A DNA stretch of 64,000 bases from Dicyema japonicum (taxonomy: Eukaryota > Dicyemida > Rhombozoa > Dicyemidae). Below are positions 21,202-31,967 of the stretch, in pieces. Where the stretch lies: the NCBI GenBank assembly GCA_011109175.1, contig RDEW01000006.1:1113989-1177988 (forward strand), written 5' to 3'. Position 1 is the stretch's first letter. Every line of letters begins with the position of its first letter. The translations under genes and the position numbers were made by a program. Below the pieces are notes generated by a model that had not been told where the DNA came from, did no database searches, and worked only from the letters and a program-made list of their open reading frames with translations.

Positions 21202-23261
21202 ATGATTACAAAAAAGTTTATTCACGACCTCCAAAGAAAGTTACAAGCTAAACTAGAAAATGGAGTATAAAGATTGGTGACTTTTAGAAACAAAATGAGG
21301 TGATCGACGAGATTAAGACATTTGATGACGAGAGGATTATTACTAACATCGAGATCGTGAGAATTGGAGTGTTTGCTCTTTGCGAGTTGAGTTTGTTTTT
21401 ACTTGACTAGACGGAATTTGAAAGGAGATTTAGCAAACGCTGAAAATTTATGTTTTAATGTTTTATTTCTTTAAAATTTAGGCTCTTCGCACGTGTTCTC
21501 CAAATGAGAAGAGTGACATATTTATTCTGCTTGGGAGAGGAAAAAAGCATAAGTTCCTAGACTCGGGTTCTCTGGAAGATGCAAGAAAATGCAAAGAATA
21601 GTATTAATTTGGCAAACTTGTAGCTACGATATGGCTCGCATATTAAGTCGGAACCCCCATGAATTTGTGAGCATCATAAACCTACTTACTCTGTATTATA
21701 CGCTTGGAGAAAACTTTAATACTGCTAAGATAAAGGGATACAGTTTTCCTTGTGTGTTTATTTAGTCGACTTGTTGAAGCTTAGGGTTTCAAGTCCTCAT
21801 AACAATCCGTTTTGGGTGAATAGTACCCTAGTAGTACTCCATTGTATGTTAAACAAATTCGCTCTTATGATCTCTTCGATGGAGGAGATTAGCAGATCAA
21901 AGCCTTCTCAGAGGTTTTGGTTTTCTATATTCAAAGAGAATGGAGGGAAATATGATGGCTGCTGACCGTTTAATTTTTAATAGATCTGTAGTCCTCTTAT
22001 TTATTTTTAGTTCCAGGAAATCCTTGAAAATTACCTCAAACCAAATATTCACGAATTATCCCTATTTGTAGCTTTATGTTTTATTTTCAGGCTTTGACTA
22101 TGGGGACTTTATGTAGAATCACTCCTTCCATTGAGGACAACCACCTGGTATTTCCTTTGCATTATTTAGAATATTACATACGAGGGAACTAACAGTTTGG
22201 AAATCCTTACGAGGCCTCGCTTTCAGTATTATTTATCACCTTATTAGTTTTATTGACCCAAATAAGATTGAGATTATCTCCAATAACTCAAATATAACCA
22301 TACAGTTCGTGAATTACGAAAAAACACGAAAGTAATCTTTTATCACTACTTAGTGTTCTTCAATGGATACAAAAATACGCTGGACAGACTGTAAAGTTAC
22401 GTCCCTTGACAGACTCAGTGGTCCTCCCTCCCATTGACTTCTCTCAAGTTGGGAGTGGAACTAGTTTTAATGTGACTTCGGCAACTTTTCAAAATTTCAA
22501 AGTGAGAATTGTCCCATATAGAAAATCGTTAGATTGAGCTTATTTCTTTAGTGTGGCTGATAAGCTCGTTTCCTCGATTGATGCTATAGACGAGAGTATG
22601 ATTCGACATCCTGTACTCTTCAGACACCAGGAGGTTATACAACATGATTTATTCTTAATTTTTGTTGTTGACTATTTTAATGGTTTTTTTCGTTTTAATA
22701 CAAGTTCTGTCTCTGAGAGATCTCATCCTCAGTGAAGAACCAATTGTTGACAGCCACATCGTGGAATGGGTTCATCAGTTGTTGGACGGTCTGGTTTACA
22801 TGGTTTTTTTATTTTTTTACTTCCAGCATGATCTGAGAATCATACATGGTTTTATTTGCGGGAGAACAGTCTATGTGTCTTCTCTAAAAGTGAAGATCGA
22901 GATTTGCGATTTTTTCACAACAGCCAATCTCATTTCGGGAGAGAAAGTTGATGATCTAATAGAAATTGCACCAGAAATTATTAAACATGGCTCATGTGGA
23001 GTTTGTTTGAGGTATTGTATTATGAAAAATTTATAGAGCGACATTTGGGGTCTTGGTGCCGTCACGTGTGAGTTAATAACACGGCAACCTTTTGATTACG
23101 CCAATATTAGAACAGAATCAGGGATAGTGCCCACATCGACTTTTTGGGATTTTATTTTGAGGTAACTCACTCCCCTGTTTGATATTAGATGTTGTAGGGA
23201 AGAACCTAGTATGAGGACATCCTTAATGGATTTGAAGTTTCATCATTTTTTGATGAACTGA
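21202..23261 (+). CDS. MAP3K-like protein with C-terminal, apparently inactive kinase domain
   Basis: Sixteen introns fit: 21265-21287, 21371-21410 (40 bp), 21460-21481, 21601-21623, 21743-21765, 21914-21938, 21988-22010, 22068-22090, 22148-22169, 22226-22247, 22332-22353, 22528-22551, 22683-22704, 22803-22826, 23012-23038, 23162-23188. The spliced reading from Met 21202 is 556 codons in exact frame; the true start may be further upstream. An unrecognised N-terminal region of about 300 residues precedes a kinase fold: VGSGTSFNV (Gly loop), LFLIFVVDYF (hinge), WVHQLLDGLVYMHDLRIIHG, ICDFF, IAPEII, SDIWGLGAVTCEL and REEPSMRTSLMDLKFHHFL (subdomain XI, just before the stop). HRD is replaced by HGF and DFG by DFF, and the beta-3 Lys position reads Arg. 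I infer a pseudokinase related to STE11/MAP3K kinases, perhaps a scaffold. Confidence 0.82.
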
Positions 23262-23311
23262 CTCACCGTAAATTAAATAAATTCATAATTCTGTTTATTT
23301 ATAGAATATTT

Positions 23312-24380
23312 TTAATTTTTATTAAAAAAGGGTCTAAAAGAGGTTAACTTTGTCAATTCTCTTAATTCCACTGCATCGACTGTAGGTACTCTAGATCTCT
23401 GTACATTTAGTTTCTTTATAATCATCTTAAGGTCCTTGCTAAAAACCGTAGTTAGAGTGACTCTCGGCCTTCTTCTAATGGGGTCTGTTCTCATTGTTGA
23501 AGTATTGTTCCATTACTATATTTGCAAGGCATCAATGTTCATACGCAGTACGTGCTCAAAGAGTATCCACCTCATTCAATGATTTCCATGCCTAATGGTA
23601 CTCATTTGGTTCACGTCTTTCATTCGAAATTTTATTTGGCCAATCCATCTTTTGAAGCTCTGCCTCAATAGTCCCCATGTTCCCGAACTATACATCAGTA
23701 CCGGTTTTGTGTTGCATTATATATTACAAAATTCGTTTTCAAGAATTTTCTCAACGTTTTCCATTTTCTTATACATTGCTGCACTATGACCCTCATGTGC
23801 ATCATGTCTTCACTATCTCCAATCAAAGATCCAAATTTTTTTTCAACCATCTTCAAGATACTCAGGTTCTTTTGTAATTGTTATAAACTCTGTCTTGGTT
23901 GACGTCCCAAAACTAGTCTTTTAACTTATTGGGGATTGTGGCCGATAACCGCTCCAATTCACAGCCATTTTCACAAAAATGTCGTCAGCATAAACTATTT
24001 CCATTGGCATATGTCCTTCGCATCTTTACTTGAGAGATCTCAGAGCTGCCTCAAGGTATACAATAAAAAGGAAAAGTGACATCGAGTGGTATTCAAATGG
24101 TTGTCCTAAAAGGAGTAAATGTCTTGTTCACAACTGGACAGTACATTCAGTATCAGAATGTAGAAAGCGAATTATTCTTGTGCAGTCTTCATCAAGGAAA
24201 CATCCAGTAATCTTCTGTCGACAATGTCAAAGATCCTAGACATATCAAGTAACAAGCTTTTGAATTCAATTTTGTATCGTTGACACAGGGCACAAATCAA
24301 TCTATAAAACCAGACAGCATCCTTAGTAGAGCGTGAAATTAAAATCCGATCGCTTCAAAAGATAATGAGTCGAAGGTTAT
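23312..24380 (-). mobile_element. LINE-A-type fragment downstream of the kinase gene
   Basis: The minus strand shows scattered LINE-A C-terminal pieces: MRTDPIRRRPRVTLTTVF near 23460, parallel to RGRPRMTLPIMLHKDL of LINE-A, and further degraded RT text up to 24350. An ATT-repeat tail at 24374-24388 marks another element boundary. No intact domain remains. Confidence 0.55.
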
Positions 24381-24389
24381 TATTATTAT

Positions 24390-25100
24390 TTAAGCCAAAG
24401 AAACACCGTCTTAACCAATAACTAATATTCAGGTGATCGTCCACAGGTAAATTGCTGCTTTTATCTTTTTTGTAATTTTTGTTGTCCGTTTCAGAGATAT
24501 CGAGGAATTTCGGGATTCAATAATATTGTGGAAAATACTGTTGAAGTAACGGAGTCAGACGGTCAAAACAACACTGAAATATTTAGTAAAGGTTTTTTCT
24601 TTAATTTTACAAAAGATTATTTCAAATTTATTTTTCCGAGGGTCGATGTGAATAATCCAATAAAAGAATGAATAGGAAGATGCGAGTGTATCGATCAAAA
24701 TATGAATAAAACATTGGAGATATTGTATTCAATTTATACTTAAAAGGTTAGTATTCAGAAAGATTATGGGACTAATCCTTATGGACTAATTCTTGTCAAC
24801 GTTCAACTTAGTGATGGTTCAGTGACGAAAGTCCATTCTAGACGGCTTAAAAATAGTTAACTATGATTAGTTTTTATATCTGAAAAATTGATTAATTTTA
24901 TTTTTTGACAATGAATGATCAAGTTTCACCTAAGACTCGGTGCGATTGTTTAACCTTATAAAGATGGATTTGTTCTTTTTTATAGAAGTTTGAGTTCGAA
25001 TATTACATAAAATTTTTAAGATGGACAATTTTACCGTGAGGAAGAACGAGTTAATAATTAAATAATATTTTTTGTTAGTAGACAAAAGGTTAAATTAAAG
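24390..25100 (+). other. Unassigned region with exon-like stretches
   Basis: The start carries a shared retroelement tail (GAAACACCGTCTTAACC, then CAGGTGATCG). Beyond it, plus-strand readings such as RYRGISGFNNIVENTVEVTE (from 24496) and GLILVNVQLSDGSVTK with VHSRRLKN (to about 24860) look coding. The last resembles the tail of an LTR-element integrase. I cannot assign a gene; treat as possible element debris or unplaced exons. Confidence 0.25.
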
Positions 25101-26290
25101 CTAAAGGCCAACCTTGAACCTGACTAGTTCAATACAAGTTCGGGCATCAGTTAAACTGTCATGTCCTCTACTATCTGCTGTGATATGACCAAACAACCAT
25201 TTTGTATCATTTTATTCAAGTAGGTAAGAGCCAAATACCTGAGGGAATTCCTACAAGAAGGTCCCGATTTGTGTGGAAATAGAGCAGAAGTGTCCACCAC
25301 GGTTTCGTGTACAAGCTAAATTTTCAAAAACCATTTACTTTAATGGCAACAAAGTCATTATGCATACTGTGCCCAACTAGAATTGAATTACTACAAAGAA
25401 GATTCAAATCATATTCTGAACATCTTTGAATGTCGTCCTTGTTTCCTTTAATATCTCTTCTGTGATCCCACTGAATCTAATACTAAACAAACCACGTGAC
25501 TTTGTATTATAATCTATTATTTTCCCCACAGGAAGCACATAGGAATCATAAACCAACTGGAGGTTGTGGTCCACTAAGGTTAGCCTCCCTAATTCAATTC
25601 CATTTGTTGTGTAAATCATTTCACAGTCAATCCCATAAATTCCACATTTACAACTTCCTCCACGACAATCTGAGGAAGTCACATAGCCAGTTGTCTCCGC
25701 ACCCTGGTACACGTGGTACTAAATGTAAAAGAAATCAAACTAATGCTGATGAACAAGGGATAGCCCATCTCAAACTGGAGTTGCAACATGAATAATTTGG
25801 ATAGATACTTCTGTTGTACTTGTAAGGATGATAATGACACATGGGTGTGCGTGGCTCAGTCTTATAGTGTTCATCTATATAAAAACTGTCTCCACAGCGA
25901 CGACACAAACCCATTCCATTCGCATTCTTAACTGAAATTATTAAAAAACTACCTTGTGGACAATATTTGCAGTTCATGAACATCACAGTCTCAGGATCAT
26001 TTATGCGGAAAGTTGGATAACCAAATATCATTAGACGATCGAATGATAAAACGTGAATACTTAACTTGTCTCTAAGCAGTCTCCCTAAGAAATCCTAAAA
26101 TAAGAAGACAGTCAATAAATTCCACATTTTTAACATCTTCGTTATTGAGATTGTAGGTGTTTCTAACAGACATGTGATTTTCGGTCGAGTCAACGCATTT
26201 CACTTTTATTATTGTGGTTTTGATAATTTTTACGTTTGACTTATCAAAATGGGCATAGACCACAGACAATTTGATTTTCGATGGAATCAC
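25101..26290 (-). CDS. REXO1-type RNA 3'-exonuclease (DEDDh)
   Basis: 3'-to-5' RNA exonuclease of the REX1/RNase T family, expected in nuclear RNA processing. Six introns fit: 26095-26125 (31 bp), 25932-25952 (21), 25720-25741 (22), 25477-25500 (24), 25316-25338 (23) and 25178-25197 (20). Before the nuclease domain is a zinc-binding stretch, [13 protein letters not shown] with CHYHPYKYN and YSCCNSS. Catalytic motifs are [11 protein letters not shown] (D, E), [11 protein letters not shown] (D) and [12 protein letters not shown] (H, D), a complete DEDDh set, with [10 protein letters not shown] between. One frame break at 25398-25405 is repaired by a single extra T in ATGATTTGAAT and may be a sequencing error. 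Protein ends FKVGL at 25101. The start at 26290 is the first Met of the upstream open frame. Confidence 0.88.
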
Positions 26291-26465
26291 AGTTTAAGAG
26301 ATATTATGATATTGGTTTGGAAATATTAACTTTTGGTTACGGAAACCATCAAAATAGCAAAAAATAAACTATCATCAAATTAGAAAATAATAAAATTCAA
26401 TGTTTGATTTTTATTAGTCAATTATATGAGGTTGAGGTTTATTTCAAACGATTAACAAAATAGTC
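26291..26465. other. Short intergenic stretch
   Basis: AT-rich DNA upstream of the exonuclease gene; nothing recognised. Confidence 0.3.
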
Positions 26466-26469
26466 AATT

Positions 26470-26790
26470 ATAACCACAATGAAATTTACTTATTTGGCAT
26501 CGAGGGTGCATTGGAAACAACCGTTGGGTGGATTTGAAAAATTTACTCATCAAAAATTTCTTCAATAATGAATACAATCACGATTGGAGATTGTAACGCA
26601 AAACATACTGAATATGGTTAAATCAAATAGGAATTGAAATTCTTTTTGGAAAAACTCATTCACATTCATCAACAGATTGGAGATATCTGATTATTATGTC
26701 AAAATGTGTGACTATGCGATTGGCCTTATTTGGAAAGTGATATAAAAAGTGATCATCTCTAACAAACTATGGGTTACCGACATGTCCTGT
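26470..26790 (+). mobile_element. LINE endonuclease remnant
   Basis: The plus strand reads TIGDCNAKHTEYG near 26580, the decayed 'GDFNAKH..WG' box of an APE endonuclease, then GKTHSHSSTDW-like text where such proteins have a TH....S.D motif. Stops interrupt all frames. Confidence 0.55.
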
Positions 26791-27149
26791 CTATTCATGA
26801 ATTATCTTTTGGATACCAGGAATTTTGATAGCAGTGACGGCACGACGGAATGAGGCTTTGGTCATCTGAAGACCTGACTTCTTTGTCCGCTGGAGATTTA
26901 TGGCTTCGTCTTAACAAATTCAATTATCTCACTTATGAACCGGATTTTGTATGTAAGATTTCTCGATATACTCCACCACGTCCTGTTCTCTGCCATTCTG
27001 ATCGCTTTCAATAAGCAGTGAGGCCGAGTGCGATCGAGTTTGTCCTCAGGACGTTGGCTGCCAAGATTTCCTCTCGATATAATTTTTAGGACATTTTAAA
27101 ACCGAAATAGTACAATTGGGACATCTTAGAAAAAATTAATTAATTTATT

Positions 27150-27470
27150 AACCCTGGATACACCGAGAAAGAAGTTAAAGTAACCAACTAATTAAGTGTA
27201 TCCAGTTTCCACTTCTACAGAGTCCATCCGGAATCTAAAGGGTAAAAGACTTCCATAGTTGCAGTTGTGGAAACCCCTCCAGTGGAGTGGGGGAGAGCAA
27301 ATGATCCTTTTTCATGCCGGCCTGGCACTGGGCGTCACCTAGACAGGTGGATCACATGACGCCACTCTAATGAGAAGAGAGAGGAGGAACAGACAAGCAA
27401 GCAGAAAACTTGAACCAATTAACCACGCAGCACCACATGGCGCCACGCGGATATAGGCCAATCTCAAATA
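27150..27470 (-). repeat. SINE family 3, copy A
   Basis: Inverse copy of 35565-35870. In minus orientation it contains GTGGCGCCATGTGGTGCTGC, TGGTTAATTGGTTCAAG (A-box-like), GAGTGGCGTCATGTGATCCA, GCCGGCATGAAAAAGGATCA and a tail TTTCTCGGTGTATCCAGGGTT. The tail resembles the 3' ends of LINEs in the window. About 300 bp, non-coding. A Tc1 element lies immediately to its right. Confidence 0.65.
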
Positions 27471-27473
27471 ATA

Positions 27474-28729
27474 CACTTAATCCCTTAATTGTTGACCCAA
27501 TTCCCATTAATGTTGACCCAATTCCATTAATGTTGACCCAATTCACACAAATGTTGACCTAATTCCCATAAATGATGTCCAAGTTATATATATAAATAAT
27601 ACACGAATAAATCTATATTTTAATTTCCCCTATTATGGTATCAACTAATACAGATATGAGAAGTCGCAAGGTTTTTATGAACGAAAGTCTATTTAATCAA
27701 ATTAAAAGACTTTACAAAGTTAAAACAAAAAAAGAGTTGATTGAGATCACTTCGATCAGTAAAAAGAGTTTGAACAGGTGTATACAAAAGATTGAAAGCT
27801 GTGGACTCGAGGATCCTTCTTTCGGTGATCTTTACAAGACAGTAGGCCGAAAAAAGAAAGATAAAGAAATGTTGAATGTCGAAATGAGATCTATTTTTGG
27901 AAATGACAACTCGCTGACACAAGTTGGTCTTCAAGAAAAACTTTCAGTGAATCTTTCTAAGTCTCAAATTTCAAGAGATTTAAAGGAGGCCTGCATCACA
28001 AGAAAAAGACTCAAGAAAAGGTCCGAAGTTAGATTGAGTACAGAAAATTTAGCAGAAAGGGAAGTATTTTCATCAAGAATGTTAGGGTCTATAAATAGGC
28101 CGTTATTATTTTTGGATGAAACCGGGTTTAATTTGCATACATCAATTAATTATGGGTATTCCCCAATTAATACTGAAGCAGTTTTGTACCAGACTAAGTC
28201 TAAAGGGAGAAACATCTCAATGTGTTCGGTTATTTCCATAAATGGGAATGAGCATAATATGATATTCGAGGGATCTTTTAATCGGGAATCATTTTTAACT
28301 TTTCTAAATCAATGTGATGAAAAGGGGATATTTACAAATTCTCCTGTTGTTGTGATGGATAATGTTAGATTTCATCATTGTGATGAAATCAAAGACTTCT
28401 TTATTAGGAAAAGTGTTACAACAGTTTATTTACCCCCTTATTCACCTGACCTGAACCCAATTGAAAACTTTTTTTCTCGTGTGAAATCTCGTCTAAATGT
28501 AATTAGACCAAAAGCAACTGTAAGAGAGAATTGCTAACAAATATCGAATTTGTTATGAGTGGTCTCGAAACCGAGGATTTGTCCTCATATTACAACAGTT
28601 TTTGGGAAAGGGTAAATGGAATTAATAACAGATTAATTGAATAAAATACTTTTTTCCTAAATTATTTATTAGTATAATATATATAACTTGGACATATGGG
28701 AATTGGGTCATCATTTATGGGATTGAGTG
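27474..28729 (+). mobile_element. Tc1/mariner transposon with TA target duplication
   Basis: TA dinucleotides at 27472-27473 and 28730-28731 flank inverted ends: the left end starts CACTTAATCCCTTAATTG and the right end, read inversely, CACTCAATCCCATAAATG, both continuing into TGACCCAATTCCCAT. The left arm holds extra tandem copies of an approximately 21-bp unit (TGTTGACCCAATTCCCATTA) absent from the right arm. A second inner match, ATGTCCAAGTTATATATAT, is shared by both arms. The 1256-bp element carries one transposase gene and looks recently inserted. Confidence 0.9.
27635..28644 (+). CDS. Tc1-like DD34E transposase (2-bp frameshift near the C-terminus)
   Basis: Cut-and-paste transposase. 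The N-terminal third is basic with helix-turn-helix-like stretches (KSLNRCIQKIES; KLSVNLSKSQISRDL). The catalytic triad is visible: LLFLDETGFNLH (D), VVVMDNVRFHHC (D) and PYSPDLNPIENFF (E), with 34 residues between the second Asp and the Glu, the Tc1 spacing. The open frame stops at 28537 after KATVREN. Removing two bases of a GAGAGA run near 28524-28529 restores VRELLTNIEF and carries the frame to a stop at 28642-28644. I infer a slippage insertion that truncates an otherwise complete protein of about 335 aa. Confidence 0.9.
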
Positions 28730-28856
28730 TAAGAAAAAATAAGACAATTATATTTTTTCAAATTATTTTGTATTTTTGTGTTTAACTATAAACAAAATAT
28801 CACAAATACTTAATCTAATTATTCTCAAAAATAACCTAATGATGAGGAGACACCCG
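28730..28856. other. AT-rich flank of the Tc1 element
   Basis: Contains the right TA of the Tc1 insertion and AT-rich DNA; no feature recognised. Confidence 0.3.
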
Positions 28857-29220
28857 CCACAACGGTTTGGGCGGATGCAGTGGTATCCTGGTAAATGCGG
28901 CATAGGTGATAGAGTAAGTCTGCTTTCTTTAAGCAAAATCAAGTAAATGTTCTTTTGTCTATGAAAGACCGCAGTTCAAAGATTTTGCTTTTGATTCCGT
29001 TGATGTTTAAAAATTGAAAGTTGGCGGCTGGATTAAGTTCTATATCACTGGCGAGAATTATTAGAATCACAGTCATTCGAGGCAGATTAAGAAGGGGAAA
29101 AGGCCGTCGTCCGAAGAATCCTTTGTCAACTGGGGTAGCTAACGGTCCTTTTTCGCGGTGCATTAGGTGCACCCTGAGCGCCTCCAGAACTTTCATAACT
29201 GGTAGACCACATGATGCCAC
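28857..29220 (-). mobile_element. 5' end of a 2A-type LINE (decayed)
   Basis: From 29220 the minus strand reads MASCGLPVMKVLEALRVHLM, the same MxSCGLP-type leader as LINE Y, then ASDIELNPAANFQFLNINGI. The position of NPGP is occupied by NPAA, so the 2A motif has decayed. It then runs into the endonuclease start KSKIFELRSFIDK. Only the first part of the endonuclease remains. Confidence 0.75.
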
Positions 29221-29885
29221 GTTTTATATTACAATAAAATCTTTCTATAGTCTTAGTGCAAGATTAATCATAAGAATTTTTGTAATTTAAAATGTTTTTC
29301 TCAAAATAAATATTTATTTAAATTAAATATTTCAAATTTTGCATGTCTGCATGTATTCTTATGTTGGTTTGTCCGTCTTGATTGACTGTTGATGTAACAG
29401 TTAGCTTTATGCGGAAACATTATTTTTGGTTTTAACGCAATTTTCTTTGAATGCTGTAGTTCTTGCCAAATACAGTTAATTAGTCTTTAATTGTTCTAAA
29501 TTGACTTTGTGATGGTCTAGGTTAGTGATTAGGATGTCACACTTGATTCGATTACCCCCATTGGTTGCTTGATCGAAGATTCCTCTGCTTCCTATCTCCC
29601 TTATTCCACTAGGCTTTTTAATTCTGATCCTCCTGCTTTAGATAACCTCAATTGCCAGAATAAAACGAAAATAATAATTTGCTCCATTACTGTACTGAGG
29701 GTTTCCCACAACTATTAAGACTGAATGTGTCTTCCTTTGGTTGTGGATGCGATTATGTGATATTGTGAGGTCTGGACATATTTGATTAATTGCTAACTAT
29801 TAAATTGATTAATTGTTAACTATTAAATTGAGATAAAATTATTTTAAGAAAATTTTGCCCTATGTCAATCAGTCAATAATTGTTT
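29221..29885. other. Intergenic stretch
   Basis: Mostly AT-rich; no convincing coding exon or repeat copy found. Confidence 0.3.
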
Positions 29886-29888
29886 GTA

Positions 29889-30352
29889 CTTAGGGTCATG
29901 GGTATATCGTGCCTTCTGGCTGAACTTTACGTATGATGACATCGGATCTTAAGGTCGTGGATTCGAATCCGAAAGATAGAATTATCAGAGAAGGTCAATT
30001 CCTGTCAAACAGATCCCACCCGTGAGGCGATGAGTCCTTCTAGCACGACACAGTAGTTGAAAGGGATCTTCCTACCATCTCCCTTACCGAATACTCTGGT
30101 GAAGATTACATTATGAAAACCATTCCGACGATGAATGAAGTAATGTCCACGACAGTAGGACGTGTGATGAAAATGGAAGATAATGGACCTACTTCTCCAC
30201 TTCTTTTCTGAATCGGAACCCTGCAATGTACTATTGGAGATAGATTTGGTCGGCTAAGCAGATGTTCTCCCTTGTGTTCCTCCCTTGGTTAATAAATTTT
30301 GACTGTTTGTGCTGGGCTTACCAAAATTTGTAAGCCTGGGGTTAACAATAAT
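29889..30352 (+). repeat. SINE family 1, copy 2 (tRNA-like B box intact)
   Basis: Matches 8317-8757 over about 440 bp. It contains GGATTCGAATCC at 29959-29970, a near-perfect RNA polymerase III B box, within GTCGTGGATTCGAATCCGA, which looks like a tRNA T arm. The 5' part (GGGTCATGGGTATATCGTG) would be the tRNA-derived head. The 3' end reads CTTACCAAAATTTGTAAGCC. Confidence 0.7.
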
Positions 30353-30389
30353 GGGCATGTCGTCTTCAAATCGAAGACGTTTTTATACC

Positions 30390-30720
30390 TGATGTCAAAT
30401 ATGGGAGATGTGAAATTACATCCTGGCATAAATTGCAGTACACAATGATTTGAAACGTTTCGGCTCAGGTAAGTTTTTTTTTGTTAGACCATATCTGCTT
30501 AAGTTTGTTTAGGGCGATTGGTGATAGCCTTTTTCCGTTTTTCAGTTCCTCGTCGTTTGGAATTCCAGCCGCCTGCGACAAAAATTAGTCTGCACAAACA
30601 GAGTTTAGAATATATTTAAAACAGACTCTGATCAAAATCATCAAGTTCATCTATTGAAGTTGTTACTCTTCTTGATGCTTATTTGCAAAATTGAAAGTTG
30701 GTGGCCTGGATTAAGGGGGT
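30390..30720. other. Debris of 2A-type LINE starts, both orientations
   Basis: The plus strand at 30400-30435 reads MGDVKLHPGINCS, a decayed GDVE.NPGP. The minus strand near 30680-30710 reads LNPGHQLSILQIS, parallel to LNPAANFQFLNI of the copy at 28857. Between them, minus-strand text near 30515-30600 resembles R4-like LINE sequence. All is degraded. Confidence 0.4.
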
Positions 30721-31095
30721 ACGAGAAAGGAGCACCGGGAAAGAATGAGGATTTTGGCGGAACGCATCGGGATCACGTGATAGTTAGTTTTGATTTTACC
30801 GTGGTCTTGGGTGTTAAAAAATAATCTTTTTACTGGTGAGCATATACATTAATGGAAGACTTTTTATATGATTTAATATGATAGTGATTCTGTTTTGGTT
30901 GAGGTAATGACGTCCTTGTCTAGAAAGGACACTCACACAAGAAAAAGAAAAAAAAAGAAGTGAAGATCATTCCTTGGTTCTACGATTAGTTAAAATTAAT
31001 TGTTCTTTACTTAAATAAAGTGTGTGTCCTGCCTATGCGGAGCTATAAAATACTATGGCTCTCGTGAAAAGGCTTTATTATTATTATTAATGACG
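30721..31095. other. LINE 3' UTR debris and AT-rich DNA
   Basis: The segment 30960-31090 (TTGTTCTTTACTTAAATAAAG ... GGCTCTCGTGAAAAGGCTTT then ATT repeats) resembles the LINE-A 3' end and has related sequence at 40060-40140 and 54930-54970. No gene recognised. Confidence 0.4.
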
Positions 31096-31099
31096 TCCC

Positions 31100-31840
31100 T
31101 CATTATGTCTAATACACACCCTAGAGAACTCGTGCTAGTTACATTCAATGTGAAGGAAATTGTCACCTTAGTACAAAGGACAAACTGACGGAGGACCTTA
31201 GTCATTATGAAGTTTCTGTAGCCTGCCTTCAAGATACAAAAATAAAAAAAAGAGTTAAAGTCCTGGGAGCATACAGAGTTATACTGGTAGAACCAGAACG
31301 CAGACACTGTACAGGGATTTGCTATTCATCGCTGTTATGCCAATACGATTCACAGATGTTGGAGTGTAAGTGACAGGATCTCGGTCATTCAACTGAAGTT
31401 GGGCAAAACGTTGACTACGGTTATTAACACATAGCAATGAAGTGTCCAGATGAAGTTGAATACTTCTACACTGACCCGAGATGACCATGGACGATATTCG
31501 TGCTTCCCCCTCATTTTTCTTGACGGTGACTGGGACGCAAATTTTGGAACACGTAGTACGGACGAAAACTACATCGGAACCCATAGTAAAGGGAAGAGAA
31601 ATTCTAATGGTACTGTATTCGCAGGTTTCTGCTGTGCATTTGACCTCTTTCTGTGCAATACGGCATTCAAACAAGGAACATGACAACATGAGTCAAATAG
31701 ATAAAAAATCTGAATAGAGAGATAGTTCCGATTTACAATCAAATTGATTATATACGGTGTAAGCGTGATTTCAACTGCATGCTTATGGACTCGCGATCTT
31801 ATGGAGGGTTCACGGCAAATTCGTCTAATTAACAATTCGT
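31100..31840 (+). mobile_element. LINE-A-type endonuclease fragment
   Basis: Frameshifted APE endonuclease: LVTFNVKG, ACLQDTKIKKRVKVLGAYRV, then FLDGDWDANFGTRSTDENYI, GTHSKGKRNSNGTVFAGFC, LFLCNTAFKQGT, NQIDYI and DSRSYGGF. LINE-A has the same order (FIAGDFNAKVGMRRSGEESF, GTLLANFCQANDLFIGNTAF, YNQIDYIICR, DARSYGGSMI), so this is a diverged relative. It ends at a dispersed repeat at 31845. Confidence 0.75.
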
Positions 31841-31844
31841 CTTG

Positions 31845-31967
31845 TTTTGGTTGTCAAATTACATATGAGCCCAATGTAGTAATTATAAGGATAAAGTATG
31901 TTCATTTATGACTGAACATGTTAAGAGTTCAATATTGTATTTTCTAGACTGTCCTCTTTTTGGCTCC
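31845..31967 (+). repeat. Dispersed direct repeat, copy 1
   Basis: About 123 bp nearly identical to 41084-41215, from TTTTGGTTGTCAAATT to TTCTAGACTGTCCTCTTTTT. Copy 2 has an extra segment of about 14 bp near its start. Both copies sit next to LINE fragments. Non-coding; nature unknown. Confidence 0.7.

Noticed and set aside
22553-22735. Independent small gene starting at the GTG near 22553
   Set aside because: It is an exon of the MAP3K-like gene; the reading continues across the 22528-22551 and 22683-22704 introns.
21202-23261. Identification of this gene as GCN2
   Set aside because: The helix near 21205-21260 recalls an RWD domain and the kinase is inactive like the first GCN2 kinase domain, but the gene ends right after the kinase and no second kinase or HisRS region follows. 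MAP3K-like motifs fit better.
24496-24860. LTR-retrotransposon integrase gene
   Set aside because: Only a short tail-like reading is visible and no RT, RNase H or integrase core was found nearby.
27488-27570. CRISPR array or host minisatellite
   Set aside because: The units are contiguous without spacers and lie inside the terminal repeat of a Tc1 element in a eukaryotic genome.
29959-29970. A genuine tRNA gene
   Set aside because: Only the T-arm/B-box part is good; no cloverleaf could be folded around it, and it lies in a dispersed repeat, so it is treated as a SINE.
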